Source: Adiantum capillus-veneris
Taxonomy: Eukaryota > Streptophyta > Polypodiopsida > Polypodiales > Pteridaceae
Assembly: GCA_014529385.2 (NCBI GenBank)
Contig: CM043970.1
Location: forward strand, 66,169,996-66,233,995
Length of the DNA stretch: 64,000 nt
Direction: 5' to 3'
The notes beneath the pieces are model-generated. The model was given only the letters and a program-made list of their open reading frames with translations, ran no database searches and was not told the origin of the DNA. Below, piece by piece: positions 47,637 through 57,265 of this stretch (within the stretch, counting starts at the first letter, position 1; each line of letters begins with the position of its first letter). A program made the position numbers and the translations under genes.

Positions 47637-47691
47637 TTATTTGTTTATGTGCATGTGTGCGGGAATATGTGTGTGTGTGTGTGTGTGTGTG
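47586..47691. repeat. (GT)n microsatellite, copia target
   Basis: Two GT runs (47586-47633 and about 47669-47691), separated by a TG-rich stretch. The second is cut by the copia insertion at 47692. Its continuation GTGTGTGT is found after 52844. Confidence 0.95.
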
Positions 47692-47918
47692 TGTTACCAT
47701 ATACATGTGGTAGTGATGTGTGTGAACACACTAGGACCGCCGGGGCATTTTTTCCCTCTTTAGGAGGTTTTTTCCCCCGTGCATTGTATATACGCCCATC
47801 ACTATAGGGCTATCTATCTTTCCATTGCACACTAAGTAACACACTCTCTATTGTGTGCCTTGAGCTTCCTTCATCTTCTCCAAGCTGTGTATGTTTCTCT
47901 GCAACCCTAATTCCAACA
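47692..47918 (+). repeat. Copia-p 5' LTR
   Basis: 227 bp, the same LTR family as 34724-34946 (opposite strand). It is short, as is common for several copia lineages. A TATA-like TGTATATACG lies at about 47784-47793, with a transcription start probably soon after (inference). Confidence 0.93.
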
Positions 47919-47920
47919 AT

Positions 47921-47932
47921 TGGTATCAGAGC
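47921..47932 (+). promoter_or_regulatory. Copia-p primer-binding site
   Basis: TGGTATCAGAGC, complementary to initiator tRNA-Met, two bases after the LTR. Confidence 0.95.
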
Positions 47933-48279
47933 AGGTCACGTCCTCCCGGGCTTAGTCGCCAGCTACTCCAGCACACGCCTGCTCACTTTCTCCGATTTCA
48001 GTGAGCTTTGGCGAGCGTTCGCAGGTTGACAAAAATTTTGGGAAAGCTCAAAGAGCTAAGTCTGCTCAGAATTTTGACTTGGGCTCATTTCGACCTTCGT
48101 TTCCACTACAGGCAGTACTGCACATGCTATTTCGTCATTTTGTGCAGAATTTCTGTCAGTACCGTTTTCTGTATAACAGGTGCCTTATAGTCTTCTACGG
48201 TTTGTGCTATATAGCACAGGTTGTTCCCGCTCCATTTCTCCTATTTTCCGCAATTTTCACATCAGGTGCACCATTTACC

Positions 48280-49251
48280 ATGGCTGACAACAACAACAAA
48301 GATGTGTTCAAGATGTTTGCTGCTGAGGACAGGTTGGATGGGGACAACTACCCTATGTGGGCTTATATGATGCAACATGTTCTTGTGTCAAAGGGTTTCT
48401 GGAACATTGTGCAGGGCATTGATGTACGTCCTGGTTCTGAGGATGTAGGCGATGTTGAGGATGTTGCAGGTCTTGCTGCAAGGATTGCACCTGTTAGAGT
48501 TGTTTTGCCTACGGCAGAACAAGCTCATTGGGATGTTAAGGATGCGCAGGCTCATGCATTGATTGCGTTGTCTGTGAAGCGCACCATTGTTCCTCACATC
48601 CGTTCAGCAAAATCTGCAAAACAGGCTTGGGATATTTTAGCAGGTCTTTATGCAAGCCGCAATGAGGCTAAAATTGCTTTGCTGCGTAAAGAGCTGGAGT
48701 CGAAGATTATGCATGAGGAAGATGATATGGACACTTTCCTTGCTAGTGTCAAGGATATCAATGAGCATCTTATTTCTGCAGGTGAAGTCATTTCAGACAG
48801 TTCCCTTGTGCAGATTGTTCTTGATGCCTTACCAGATTCCTACCAGACTTTTGCTAGTACTTGGAGACTGATGACCCAAGGAAATCCTGAAGTTGTCAAG
48901 TTTGATGCATTATGCACATTGCTGTTGCAAGAGTCACTTTCCAGAAAAAATAGGACTAGGCAGCGTGCAATTGAACAGGCTTTTATTGCTTCTCAAAGAA
49001 AGGGTGGTAACAATAATGCAGCCACTTCTTATGGTTCTATTGCGAGTGGAAAAAATTCTGTTCCTAATGCTTCTGCTGGCAGTACTTCGTCTGGCAATTC
49101 TGGTGATAAGGGCAAAAAGAAGATGCATTGCCATTATTGTAAAGCCAATGATCACTTGATCAAGTCATGTCCTAAGTTGAGAAGAAAGAGGGTGGTTCCA
49201 CTGCAAATGCTGGTTCCACTACAAATGCAGCCATTGTTGAGTCTTCTGTGA
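48280..49251 (+). CDS. Copia-p gag (C-terminal frameshift)
   Basis: The frame is open from 48001, but the ATG at 48280 (MADNNNKDVFKMF, in an ACCATGG context) fits the family start. The capsid part has LDGDNYPMWAYMMQHVLVS and FWNIVQGID, then AQAHALIALSVK, AKQAWDILAGLY and VLDALPDSYQTF (UBN2 type). The knuckle CHYCKANDHLIKSC (49131-49172) has intact C-x2-C-x4-H-x4-C spacing. Just after it, near 49180, the frame shifts by one base and gag ends at 49251. The other frame continues as pol. In relatives gag and pol are one frame, so the shift is a lesion. Gag itself could still be made. Confidence 0.88.
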   Translation: MADNNNKDVFKMFAAEDRLDGDNYPMWAYMMQHVLVSKGFWNIVQGIDVRPGSEDVGDVEDVAGLAARIAPVRVVLPTAEQAHWDVKDAQAHALIALSVKRTIVPHIRSAKSAKQAWDILAGLYASRNEAKIALLRKELESKIMHEEDDMDTFLASVKDINEHLISAGEVISDSSLVQIVLDALPDSYQTFASTWRLMTQGNPEVVKFDALCTLLLQESLSRKNRTRQRAIEQAFIASQRKGGNNNAATSYGSIASGKNSVPNASAGSTSSGNSGDKGKKKMHCHYCKANDHLIKSCPKLRRKRVVPLQMLVPLQMQPLLSLL

Positions 49252-50621
49252 AAGGAGATTGTAATGCTGATGTTGATGCAGAATGGGCTTTTAGCACAGA
49301 GTGCACTTACAATCCTGTTGTCCATGATGCATGCTTGTCAGTTGCTGCAGATTCACATGTGTGGTATTTCGACAGTGGTGCTACAAAGCACATTACCTCA
49401 CATTGTGAATTGTTTACCTCTCTCGAGTCTGTCCCTCATGGGAATTCATTCACTTGTGCCAACAACGCCTCTTATCCAGTTCAAGGAGTTGGAAAGATTG
49501 TGCTCACTGCTGCTAATGGCACTTCCTTCACACTTGTTGATGCACTTTATGTACCTGGGATCAAGAAGAATCTCTTGTCTGTATCCGCACTTGCTACACT
49601 TGTACTTGTAGTCAAATTTGTGGATGACAGATATACAGTTCATGATCTCAGTTTTGGTGATGAAATTGTTGCATCTGGGCTGTTGTGTCGTGGGCTGTAT
49701 AAGCTCACTTTGTATAACAAGTGTGGACAAAATTTTGCAAATGCTATTGAAGATTCAAGGGCTATTTCAGATGCAAAACTTTGGCGTGCACGTTTTGGTC
49801 ATCTGAATTTTGCCAGTTTGCTGCGTTTGCAGAAATCTGATATGGTTGCTTCTTTGCCACCTCTTGAAGCACCTGTCAAACATGTTTATCAAGGCTGTAT
49901 TTTGGGTAAGATGCAGCGTTCTAAGTTTCCAAAGGATGGTTCAGTTCGGGCCACATGCAGATTGCAGCTTGTGCATAGTGATGTTTGTGGGCCTATGCAA
50001 ACTCCGTCCTTGGGCAATTACCTGTACTTCGTGACTTTCATTGATGATTACTCCAGGCATGCATGGGTATTTCCGCTTAAAGCGAAGTCCGAAGTTTTTA
50101 TGTGCTTTAAACAATTTCTTGCTATGGCTGAAAATGTCTCGAAATGTACTATGGGCACCCTCCGTTCTGATTGAGGGGGGGAGTATATGTCTCATGAATT
50201 TAATGAATTTCTGGCTAGTCGTGGGATAAAACACCAATGTACAGTGCCTTATACACCTCAGCAAAATGGTGTTGCTGACAGGAAAAACAGGTCACTGACG
50301 ACACAATGTATGGTCAAAAGTCAAGCTTTGCCGCATTCTTTTTGGCTTGAGGCCATTATGTGTGCCACTTATGTACTTAACAGGTGTCCTACGAAAGCTT
50401 TGCAGTCTATTACTCCATATGAAGCATGGCATGATAGAAAACCTTCTATTGAGCACATGCGTGTTTTTGGCTGTTTGGCATATGCTTTGGTGCCACAAGT
50501 GCAGCGCAGAAAATTGGATGATAAGGCTGTCAAATGTATTTTTGTTGGTTATAGTGCTGAAAGCAAAGGTTACAGGTTGTATCATCCGCAACAAAACATA
50601 TTCTGGTTTCATAGGATGTAA
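49182..50621 (+). pseudogene. Copia-p protease and integrase
   Basis: The same frame runs from about 49182 (ATG at 49248) to 50621, with one TGA at 50172-50174. Protease active site WYFDSGATKHITS is at 49362-49400. A GAG_pre-integrase segment follows (LWRARFGHLNFASL, about 49779-49820), in which the second His/Cys pair is degraded (YQGC). Integrase catalytic residues: D in HSDVCG (about 49980), D in FIDDYSRH (about 50045) and E in GGEYMSHEF (about 50180). The TGA falls exactly in the segment leading to this last Glu. The frame ends at 50621 after a shift near 50590. Confidence 0.9.
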
Positions 50622-52543
50622 TGTTTGTGGAAGATTCTGTTCAACCCTTGCTGTCATGTACTAGAGACAGTAATGTAAGCTCACAGGACATTTATGACAC
50701 TTTGTTGCCTCTTTTTAGTGGTGGAAATACGAATGTAAGTTCCAATGAGGAAAATGTACAGCCTATGGGGATTTCTGAAAATGTTCTAGATCAGCCTATT
50801 ACTGATGCAGATGTACATGATGTACTTGATGGGGAAAGGGCTGAAAATGAGCAGGCTAGAGGTATGCCAAAATGGCTGGTGCACACTTTGCATGACAGTA
50901 AAGTGGATGCACCTTTGTCTAGTCGTAGTCGTTCAGGCTCTCGCCATGCATCTTATGCATCAGATTGTTATGCTTTGGCTGTGTCTAGCTTACATGATGT
51001 TGAGGAGCCTTTGACTTTTGATGAAGCACAAAATTCAAAAAATTGGATGGCTACCATGCAATCAGAATATGATGCACTTATAGAAAATGACACATGGACT
51101 TTATGTGATTTGCCTCCTGGAAAAAAGGCCATTGGTACGAAGTGGGTTTACAAGTTGAAACGCAAGCCGGATGGTGAGATCGATCGCCATAAGGCTCGGC
51201 TTGTTGCAAAGGGTTATGCATAGCAAAAAGGCATAGATTATGAAGAGACTTTTGCTCCCACTTGTCGTATGACTACTGTGTGTTTTCTATGTGCATTGGC
51301 AGCTCATTTTGGTTGGCATGTACATCAATCAGACATTGTTACTGCTTTCTTGAATGGTGACATATTTGAGGAAGTTTATGTAACGCAGCCTCGCGGTTTT
51401 GTCATAAAAGGACAAGAGGACAAAGTGTGCAAATGTAACAAGGCTTTGTATGGGTTGAAGCAATCTCCTCGTGCTTTGTATGAGAAAGCTGACACTCATT
51501 TGGTCAAACAAGGCTTTCGTAACAGTCCAACAGAAAGCACATTGTATGTAAAGCGTGAGGGTGATGTACTTCTCATTGTGGTTCGTTATGTTGATGATTT
51601 GCTGATCACTGGACCAAATGAGAAACATATTGATGAATTTAAGGCTGATTTGAATGCTACTTTCAAGATGAAAGATTTGGGGCTGTTGCATCATTATTTG
51701 GGTATACAGTTTAAGCAGTGTGATGGTGGTATTTCCTTGTGTCAGAAAAGTTACATAGAGACATTGCTATGTAAGTTTGGACTTGAGGATTGCAAACCTA
51801 TTGCCACTCCCATGGAAACAGGTTTGAAGTTGAGTCTACATGATGCTGGTGATCCTGCTGATGTCACTCTTTACCAAACTGTTGTTGGTTGCCTCATTTA
51901 TGTATGCAACACGAAGCTGGATATTCAGTTTGCAGTTTCACAGGTCAGTAGATTTATGCATAGCCCAGGGTCTAAGCATTGGCAGGCTGTCAAGAGGATT
52001 TTCCGCTACCTTAGTGGCACTTTACATCTTGGCATGTTTTATCCCAAGGAGGGATCATTGCCACCAGAATTACATGCTTTTTCGGACTCAGATTGGGCTG
52101 GTTGTTTTGACACGCGAGTGTCCACAAGTGGTTTTTGTTTCATGCTTGGCAGTTCATGTATATCATGGTTGAGCAAGAAGCAACCTACTGTGGCCACTTC
52201 GAGTTGTGAGGCTGAGTACAGGGCAGTCTTCACAGCTACAGTTGAGTGTGTATGGCTCAGACGCCTTATGGCTGATTTGGGTGTTGGACAGGACATTGCC
52301 AACACTATCTACATTGACAGTCAGAGCGCATTGGCAGTTGCGAGGAACCCAGTTTTTCATGCTCGCACAAAGCACATTGAGGTGCATTACCACTATGTCA
52401 GGGAGAGGCTCTCAGCAGGAGAGATCAGCTTGGCTTATGTGCCAACACACGACAACCTTGCAGATCTTTTCACAAAGGCATTGTCTCGTGAGAAGCTTGA
52501 AGCTTTCCGCAAAGCTTTGGGCTTACTCCCCTTTGTGGACTGA
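50621..52543 (+). pseudogene. Copia-p reverse transcriptase and RNase H
   Basis: One frame with a single TAG at 51221-51223. RT starts after a variable linker: NWMATMQSEYDALIEN, GTKWVYKLKRKPDGE, KARLVAKGYA. After the stop come YEETFAP, VHQSDIVTAFLNGD and ALYGLKQSPRA. The catalytic YVDD is at 51587-51598. RNase H (about 52070-52480): FSDSDWAGCFDTRVSTSGF, KKQPTVATSSCEAEYRAVF, IYIDSQSALAVARNP and HDNLADLFTKAL, with its acidic residues present. The last 1275 bases (51269-52543) are fully open. The C-terminus lies 75 bp before the 3' LTR. Confidence 0.92.
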
Positions 52544-52617
52544 TCCTGTCCTCAGGGCATGGCACTTCCCTTTACTCATGTGCCAACTCTCGTTCACCGC
52601 ATACTCCAGGGGGGATT

Positions 52618-52844
52618 TGTTACCATATACATGTGGTAGTGATTTGTGTGAACACACTAGGACCGCCGGGGCATTTTTTCCCTCTTTAGGAGGTTTTTTC
52701 CCCCATGCATTGTATATACGCCCATCACTCTAGGGATATCTATCTTTCCATTGCACAGTAAGTAACACACTCTCTATTGTGTGCCTTGAGCTTCCTTCGT
52801 CTTCTCCAAGCTGTGTGTGTTTCTCTACAACCCTAATTCCAACA
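52618..52844 (+). repeat. Copia-p 3' LTR
   Basis: 227 bp, same length as the 5' LTR with eight substitutions. Preceded by the polypurine tract at about 52606-52617. Confidence 0.93.
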
Positions 52845-52849
52845 GTGTG

Positions 52850-53699
52850 TGTACATGCACATGGAAAAAAAAGAGCACTCATATTTGAACATTGTGAGCA
52901 CAAAGAGCCTTTAGGATTGAAACAAAATCTCCAAAAAATATACACACGCCATTTGTTATGCACGCACACACAAATACACACTCACTCTAACAAAAAGCAT
53001 ACCTTTTGGCTTTCTAAAAGAAGCCTCAGAGGAAAGTTGAGCTAAGCATACTTTCATTGTTTCCTCTGATGATTGAGACTTATTTTAAATGTTATTTTGG
53101 TTTTAAAATATCAAGTGGATCTTTTTATGTTACCTTTCGTTTCACATCCTCACATGGCACTTCTCTTGGATTCTATTCTTTTTAGAATACTAGAGTGAAG
53201 CTTCACCTTGCATAATTTTAGTAAATTATGCACATACACATACATATACATATACATATATATATATATATTTTTTAATATATTTATTTATATATACAAA
53301 CATACATATATATAAATGAGTTTTTTTTATTTTTTATATATATATGTATATATATGAAATATGTGAGAACTTAGTTCAAAAATCCTGCAAATTTCTAAAC
53401 AATTGCTAGTATTTCCGGTTTGCTTCTTTGTGAGGAGGAAACTCGGTCACTTATTAATAAAAGAGACATTCCCTAATAATGCTTCACCTTATATAATTCT
53501 AGTTAAACTCAACATAATAATTGTATCACTTTCTTATTGTTTTAAAAAGCCACCGTGACCCTTTTACTTGTTTCTTCAGGAGGGTGTGTGAGTTTCGATA
53601 AATCCCAATACTACAGATTTACAAGTATGGAGGAAATGCACACAGGAGAAGAAATAAGAAGAGCAAGAAAATGCAAAAATGAGCTCACGGGTTCTGTTT
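52850..53699. other. AT-rich spacer, no gene seen
   Basis: GT/CA-rich sequence from the split microsatellite, then the inverted counterpart (53070-53240) of the dispersed repeat at 940-1080, then TA-rich low-complexity sequence (53230-53360). No coding region is recognised. Confidence 0.55.
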
Positions 53700-53852
53700 T
53701 ATAGATGCGCATCAAAATCAACGTCAATATATTCATCAATATAGGCACTCGAATAGGTGTCAATATGTTCGTAAAAAAAGCGTCGATATTTTAAAATTTG
53801 ATTTTTTTTTCAATTTGAGACTGTCCAGTTTTAACAATGCATATATTGACGC
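53700..53852. other. Possible CACTA-like subterminal repeats, left of TRG2
   Basis: Short motifs ATATAGGCA, GCGTCGATATTTT and TATTGACGC resemble those at 26704-27003. On the other side of the 53853-59270 insertion the sequence continues with GTTGATAAC and GTCGATAATG and ends in CTCTTGTAGTG (complement CACTACAAGAG), a classic CACTA terminus. It looks as if the gag-only element landed inside a CACTA end. Tentative. Confidence 0.4.
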
Positions 53853-55843
53853 TCGTACACCCAGAATGTGTCGACTCATGGAATTGTTAACAACAACAAG
53901 CGTATAGCAGTTTGTAGGTTGATAGGAGAGCAATGGTGCATTTGCTAGGTGCAGCCTGGAACAAGTGCGACTATGGTCTGTGTGCTAAACACGGCACTTT
54001 GCAGTCCAATCATGGATTTGAAGTCTTGCTAGAGAAACCGGTGCCGAGGTGGTTTTCAAGCTCACGTGGTCAGGAAAGTTTATGATAAGGGCTTGGGGTG
54101 CATCTCCTATGAATGCTTTTTGTGGCTCTCTATGCCCAGTACCACTTGGATTTTTATAGCAATGTATTTGAAGCTATTGGTGTGGATTATGCCAAATGGC
54201 AGCGGTTTGACGACCATTTTGGATGGCGGTGATATTATGGCGTGCGGATTGCATGAGGTGTCGTGATGTATGCAAGACGATTGCCCAAGCTTGGCAAGTT
54301 CAATATCCGATGGACGGCCATTGCTCAAAGTATTGCATAAGGGAGCTTTTTGTTCCGATGATCGAGGCAAGCAAGGGTGGTGTGAAGCGAGCCCAAGCAA
54401 GAGCTTTGGAATCAAGCTGAAAATAGGTTTCATCTGTTAGTAAGAAAAAGGAAACATCAAGCCGGACTCTGCATGCAATAGCTGTGCCACTACAGTGGGG
54501 TTCCAGAAGAGGTGGATGGCAGTTTGCAGAGCGGAGGGGGCCGGGAATAAGCATGGTGGTTGGTGCCAGTAAAGGAACGGTGCAACCTGTGTGGTTGCAT
54601 GGCCACGTGGCCACCAGTTGCATGGGGAAGACTGAGAGAGGGGCCGAGGGGTTGATGAAGGGTCGGGGGCTGCAAGTTGCAGAGAAAGGCCCCCAAGTCG
54701 GGGCTAGGGAGCCTGCATGTGAAGGATGCATGATGAAAGCTGCAGTTTGCTAGTTAAAGGGATGCCAGCGAGGGCGCTACTAAGGAAAGCAGGTAGAGAA
54801 TGGTTGGGGTAGCCTTTGATTGAAGCAGGCCAAGGGCCAAGGAAGAGCGGCTCGGTGGTGTTGGGGGTGGGGAACGAGTTGTTCCGCTACTGCTGAAGGT
54901 CGAGAGCTGCATGAGGATTGGAGGTGGCCAGGGCTAGTGGCCAAACAGAGAGGGGGTCGCCTTCAAGAACAGAGGAGGATTTCAGGGGTTCAAGGGGCGC
55001 CAAGTGCAGCCAAAGAGGAGGGCCGCCTGGAAGTGAAAAGGTGGCGGGTGACTGCAGAAGGACGGTAGAGGCTGAGAGTAGCCAGCGCTATCTAGGAATG
55101 GCCATTGCCAGGAGTTTTGGGGCCATGAGCAAGCAGATGGAGGGACTAAAGTAGAGGGTTGAGGTGTAGTAGATTGGAGGGGCTGCATATGGCAAGGGTC
55201 CGACCCTGAGTATGAGGAAGCAAGGCAACACCCTACAGACCGGAAGTTGAAGTTCAAAAGGCTGCAGGAAAAAAAAGGACATTATTAGAAGGGTGTTCGT
55301 GTGCGAGAAGAGCTGCCAGTAGAGCTGCTTTGAGAAAGCTTTGAAGGAGATCGCCTGTGCGAAGAGGATCAAGCTGCATGAAGCATCATGCTATGAGGCC
55401 GGAAAATATCAAATTCGCCATCATTGTATTTGATTGTGTATATGTGATACATAGTTGGTTTGTGTTTTTTGTCGAGTTTGTCGTTGATTTCATCTGCATC
55501 TCGTCTTTTGCCATATGCTCGTGGTAGCGGTGGCTCCGGGACTGTGTGTGTGTGAGAGAGGGAGATAGGGAAATTGGTGCACTATTCTGGATGCGGTCCA
55601 GGCATGTGTGGCCTTCCGATGTGAGCGGGTTCACAGTGGGTGATGGTATGATGTTGGATTAGTAGTGCTGAGGTGTTTCTGTGTGAGTATGTGCAACTAG
55701 TGGTGTTCAAAGGCGAGTGTGTGCAATTGCAGTGTGCGGCTTGTGTATAGGTGTGTGTGATTCTGTGTGGCTAGGGGTGCGGGTTAATCCCTGGGCTATA
55801 GAGAGGCAAGTTTGGAGTGTGATGGGTTTGTTCCCCCTTTTCA
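53853..55843 (+). repeat. TRG2 5' LTR
   Basis: Differs from the 3' LTR at many sites in its first 0.6-0.9 kb but hardly at all in the region 54892-55310. The small open frames in it recur in the other LTR and are not treated as genes. Confidence 0.88.
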
Positions 55844-55900
55844 TCAGTGGTGCCCCCACTGAGGACCTGTTGATTGCTCCTCGGTGAATCCTACAACTTG

Positions 55901-56497
55901 AAGATGATTGCAGATTGCGGTTTGCCAGTTTTCACTGGCGAGCAAGATGCATTAGATTGGATATGCGATCTAGAGTTGTATATGATGTCACTAGGTATGC
56001 TGACCAACGAAGAAAAGTTGAGAGGTTTGTCACAGGTGATGCAAGGCAAAGCAAAGGCGTGGCTCAACAATTTGAAGGGTGCCGATAGGCAGTCATGGTC
56101 GAGGGTTCGGATATGTTTTGTCATAGATTTCAAGACGGAAGTATCAGATGCTCCATTGGGTGGAAAATTTGACAAAAAGGTATGCATTGCTGATGAAGAA
56201 GTTGACTCCTATGATGAAGCTTTAATAGGCTCCGCTAGTAGCGGATATGAATGTGATGACGAAGATGCTTGGAGTGATTCAAGATCGAGTTCTGTGGAGG
56301 ATTTTGTGGCTTATGACAAAGATTGGAAATCCATGCTTGACGTCGCCTACCATGCAGAAGTGCAAGACATTGAAGACCTACTGGACGAAAGTGATCTGCT
56401 ATCTACATCAAGTTCGAGTGAATGTGAAGTAGAGGTATGCCAAGATGCTTTATCTATGCAGGGGGTGGGGCAACCAGCATGTCGAGGTGCACTATAG
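55901..56497 (+). CDS. TRG2 gag
   Basis: Open from 55874; the ATG at 55901 (MIADCGLPVFTG) fits the family better because the gag core starts at once. LPVFTGEQDALDWICDLELY, KLRGLSQVMQGKAKAWL and WSRVRICFVIDFK are standard Retrotrans_gag blocks, here about 65 residues only. A long acidic Ser/Asp-rich tail follows (SASSGYECDDEDAWSDS, DIEDLLDESDLLSTSSSS). No CCHC knuckle is present in this frame. It ends at 56497, overlapping the next frame by about 50 bases. In full elements Gag forms the particle. This acidic tail is unusual for gag, which tends to be basic there. Confidence 0.72.
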   Translation, partial: KMIADCGLPVFTGEQDALDWICDLELYMMSLGMLTNEEKLRGLSQVMQGKAKAWLNNLKGADRQSWSRVRICFVIDFKTEVSDAPLGGKFDKKVCIADEEVDSYDEALIGSASSGYECDDEDAWSDSRSSSVEDFVAYDKDWKSMLDVAYHAEVQDIEDLLDESDLLSTSSSSECEVEVCQDALSMQGVGQPACRGAL

Positions 56498-57122
56498 GGT
56501 TCCAGAGTTGGTGTGTAGCTGTAGAGAGATATCTCCGGCAATTGATGCTTTGGAGACAGGTATATGTGCAGCTTGTGAGAGCGAGATCACATGCAAAGAG
56601 GGGGGTACTCTCAACCTTGCAGGTGATGAAGTGTGGGATCAATTTTTGTCTTGCTTGTCCAATGATGTGGTGATCGAGCATGTGGTTGAAGAGCACGTTG
56701 TAGTCGATTGTGAAGATAAAGAGGCACTTCCAGAGCTAGTGCTTGGGAACTTCGGTCAGGCCACGAGGAATCTGTATGCTTCTCTATGTCGCAATCGGAG
56801 GTCAAAGAAGGTATTCAAGGTCTGTGCTATGCTTTTGATGGGCTTGCTACTTAAGGTTGTTGTGCAAGCAACTGTGCATAGATTGAAAAGGCTTTTGGAG
56901 GCAGATCATGCTATGGAGCCCTCTCTAGCAGGAAGAAGCATTTTGGTGTATGATGCAGGCATTTTGCAATGTACACAAGTTCATTTTGTGTGCACGAAAA
57001 GCTTCTGGATACAGGTTGAAGGAATATGCTATGCCAAGCTGCTCCAAAAGTTTATTCTTGGGCTTGCAGGTGCAAAGAGAGGGTTGAAGTCATATGTTTT
57101 CCAAGTGGATGGCTACAATTGA
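56445..57122 (+). CDS. TRG2 second ORF, Cys-rich and with a hydrophobic segment
   Basis: A 225-codon frame, +1 relative to gag and overlapping its end. It may be reached by frameshift, or the two were once one frame. No known domain is recognised. A Cys cluster (VCSCREI, then ICAACESEITC, about 56510-56592) could bind a metal. A hydrophobic stretch (FKVCAMLLMGLLLKVVVQAT, about 56816-56875) could be a membrane segment. The remainder (AGILQCTQVHFVCTKSFW and further) is unassigned. It occupies the place of pol in this element. It might be a captured host fragment, but no host gene was identified. Confidence 0.5.
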   Translation: MLYLCRGWGNQHVEVHYRVPELVCSCREISPAIDALETGICAACESEITCKEGGTLNLAGDEVWDQFLSCLSNDVVIEHVVEEHVVVDCEDKEALPELVLGNFGQATRNLYASLCRNRRSKKVFKVCAMLLMGLLLKVVVQATVHRLKRLLEADHAMEPSLAGRSILVYDAGILQCTQVHFVCTKSFWIQVEGICYAKLLQKFILGLAGAKRGLKSYVFQVDGYN

Positions 57123-57265
57123 TGCCATATTTTTGATCCAGGAGGAGTGGGAATCATGCTTGGGAAGGCTCATGGCTCTATCTATCATTTTTTCTCTACT
57201 GCAATTATCTTATCTAAATAATGCTATGGTTGAGCATCAATGCTCAACGAGGGGTTGGGCAATGA

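Larger units (their letters stand above)
47692..52844 (+). mobile_element. Structurally complete Ty1/copia element (Copia-p)
   Basis: A 5153-bp element with 227-bp LTRs (47692-47918, 52618-52844) starting TGTTACCATA and ending AATTCCAACA. The target duplication gtgtg lies at 47687-47691 and 52845-52849. A PBS TGGTATCAGAGC is at 47921-47932, and a purine tract CCAGGGGGGATT lies just before the 3' LTR. The LTRs differ at 8 of 227 sites by eye count. The gag-pol order is gag, protease, integrase, RT, RNase H, which defines copia. Four coding lesions are visible: frameshifts near 49180 and 50590, TGA at 50172 and TAG at 51221. Confidence 0.95.

Noticed and set aside
47506-47763. Cys/Val-rich open frames across the GT microsatellite
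   Set aside because: They are translations of (GT)n and of the LTR start.
54820-55154. Small ORFs conserved between 54.8-55.4 kb and 58.2-58.8 kb
   Set aside because: They lie in the two TRG2 LTRs. Their identity comes from the near-identical LTR tract.
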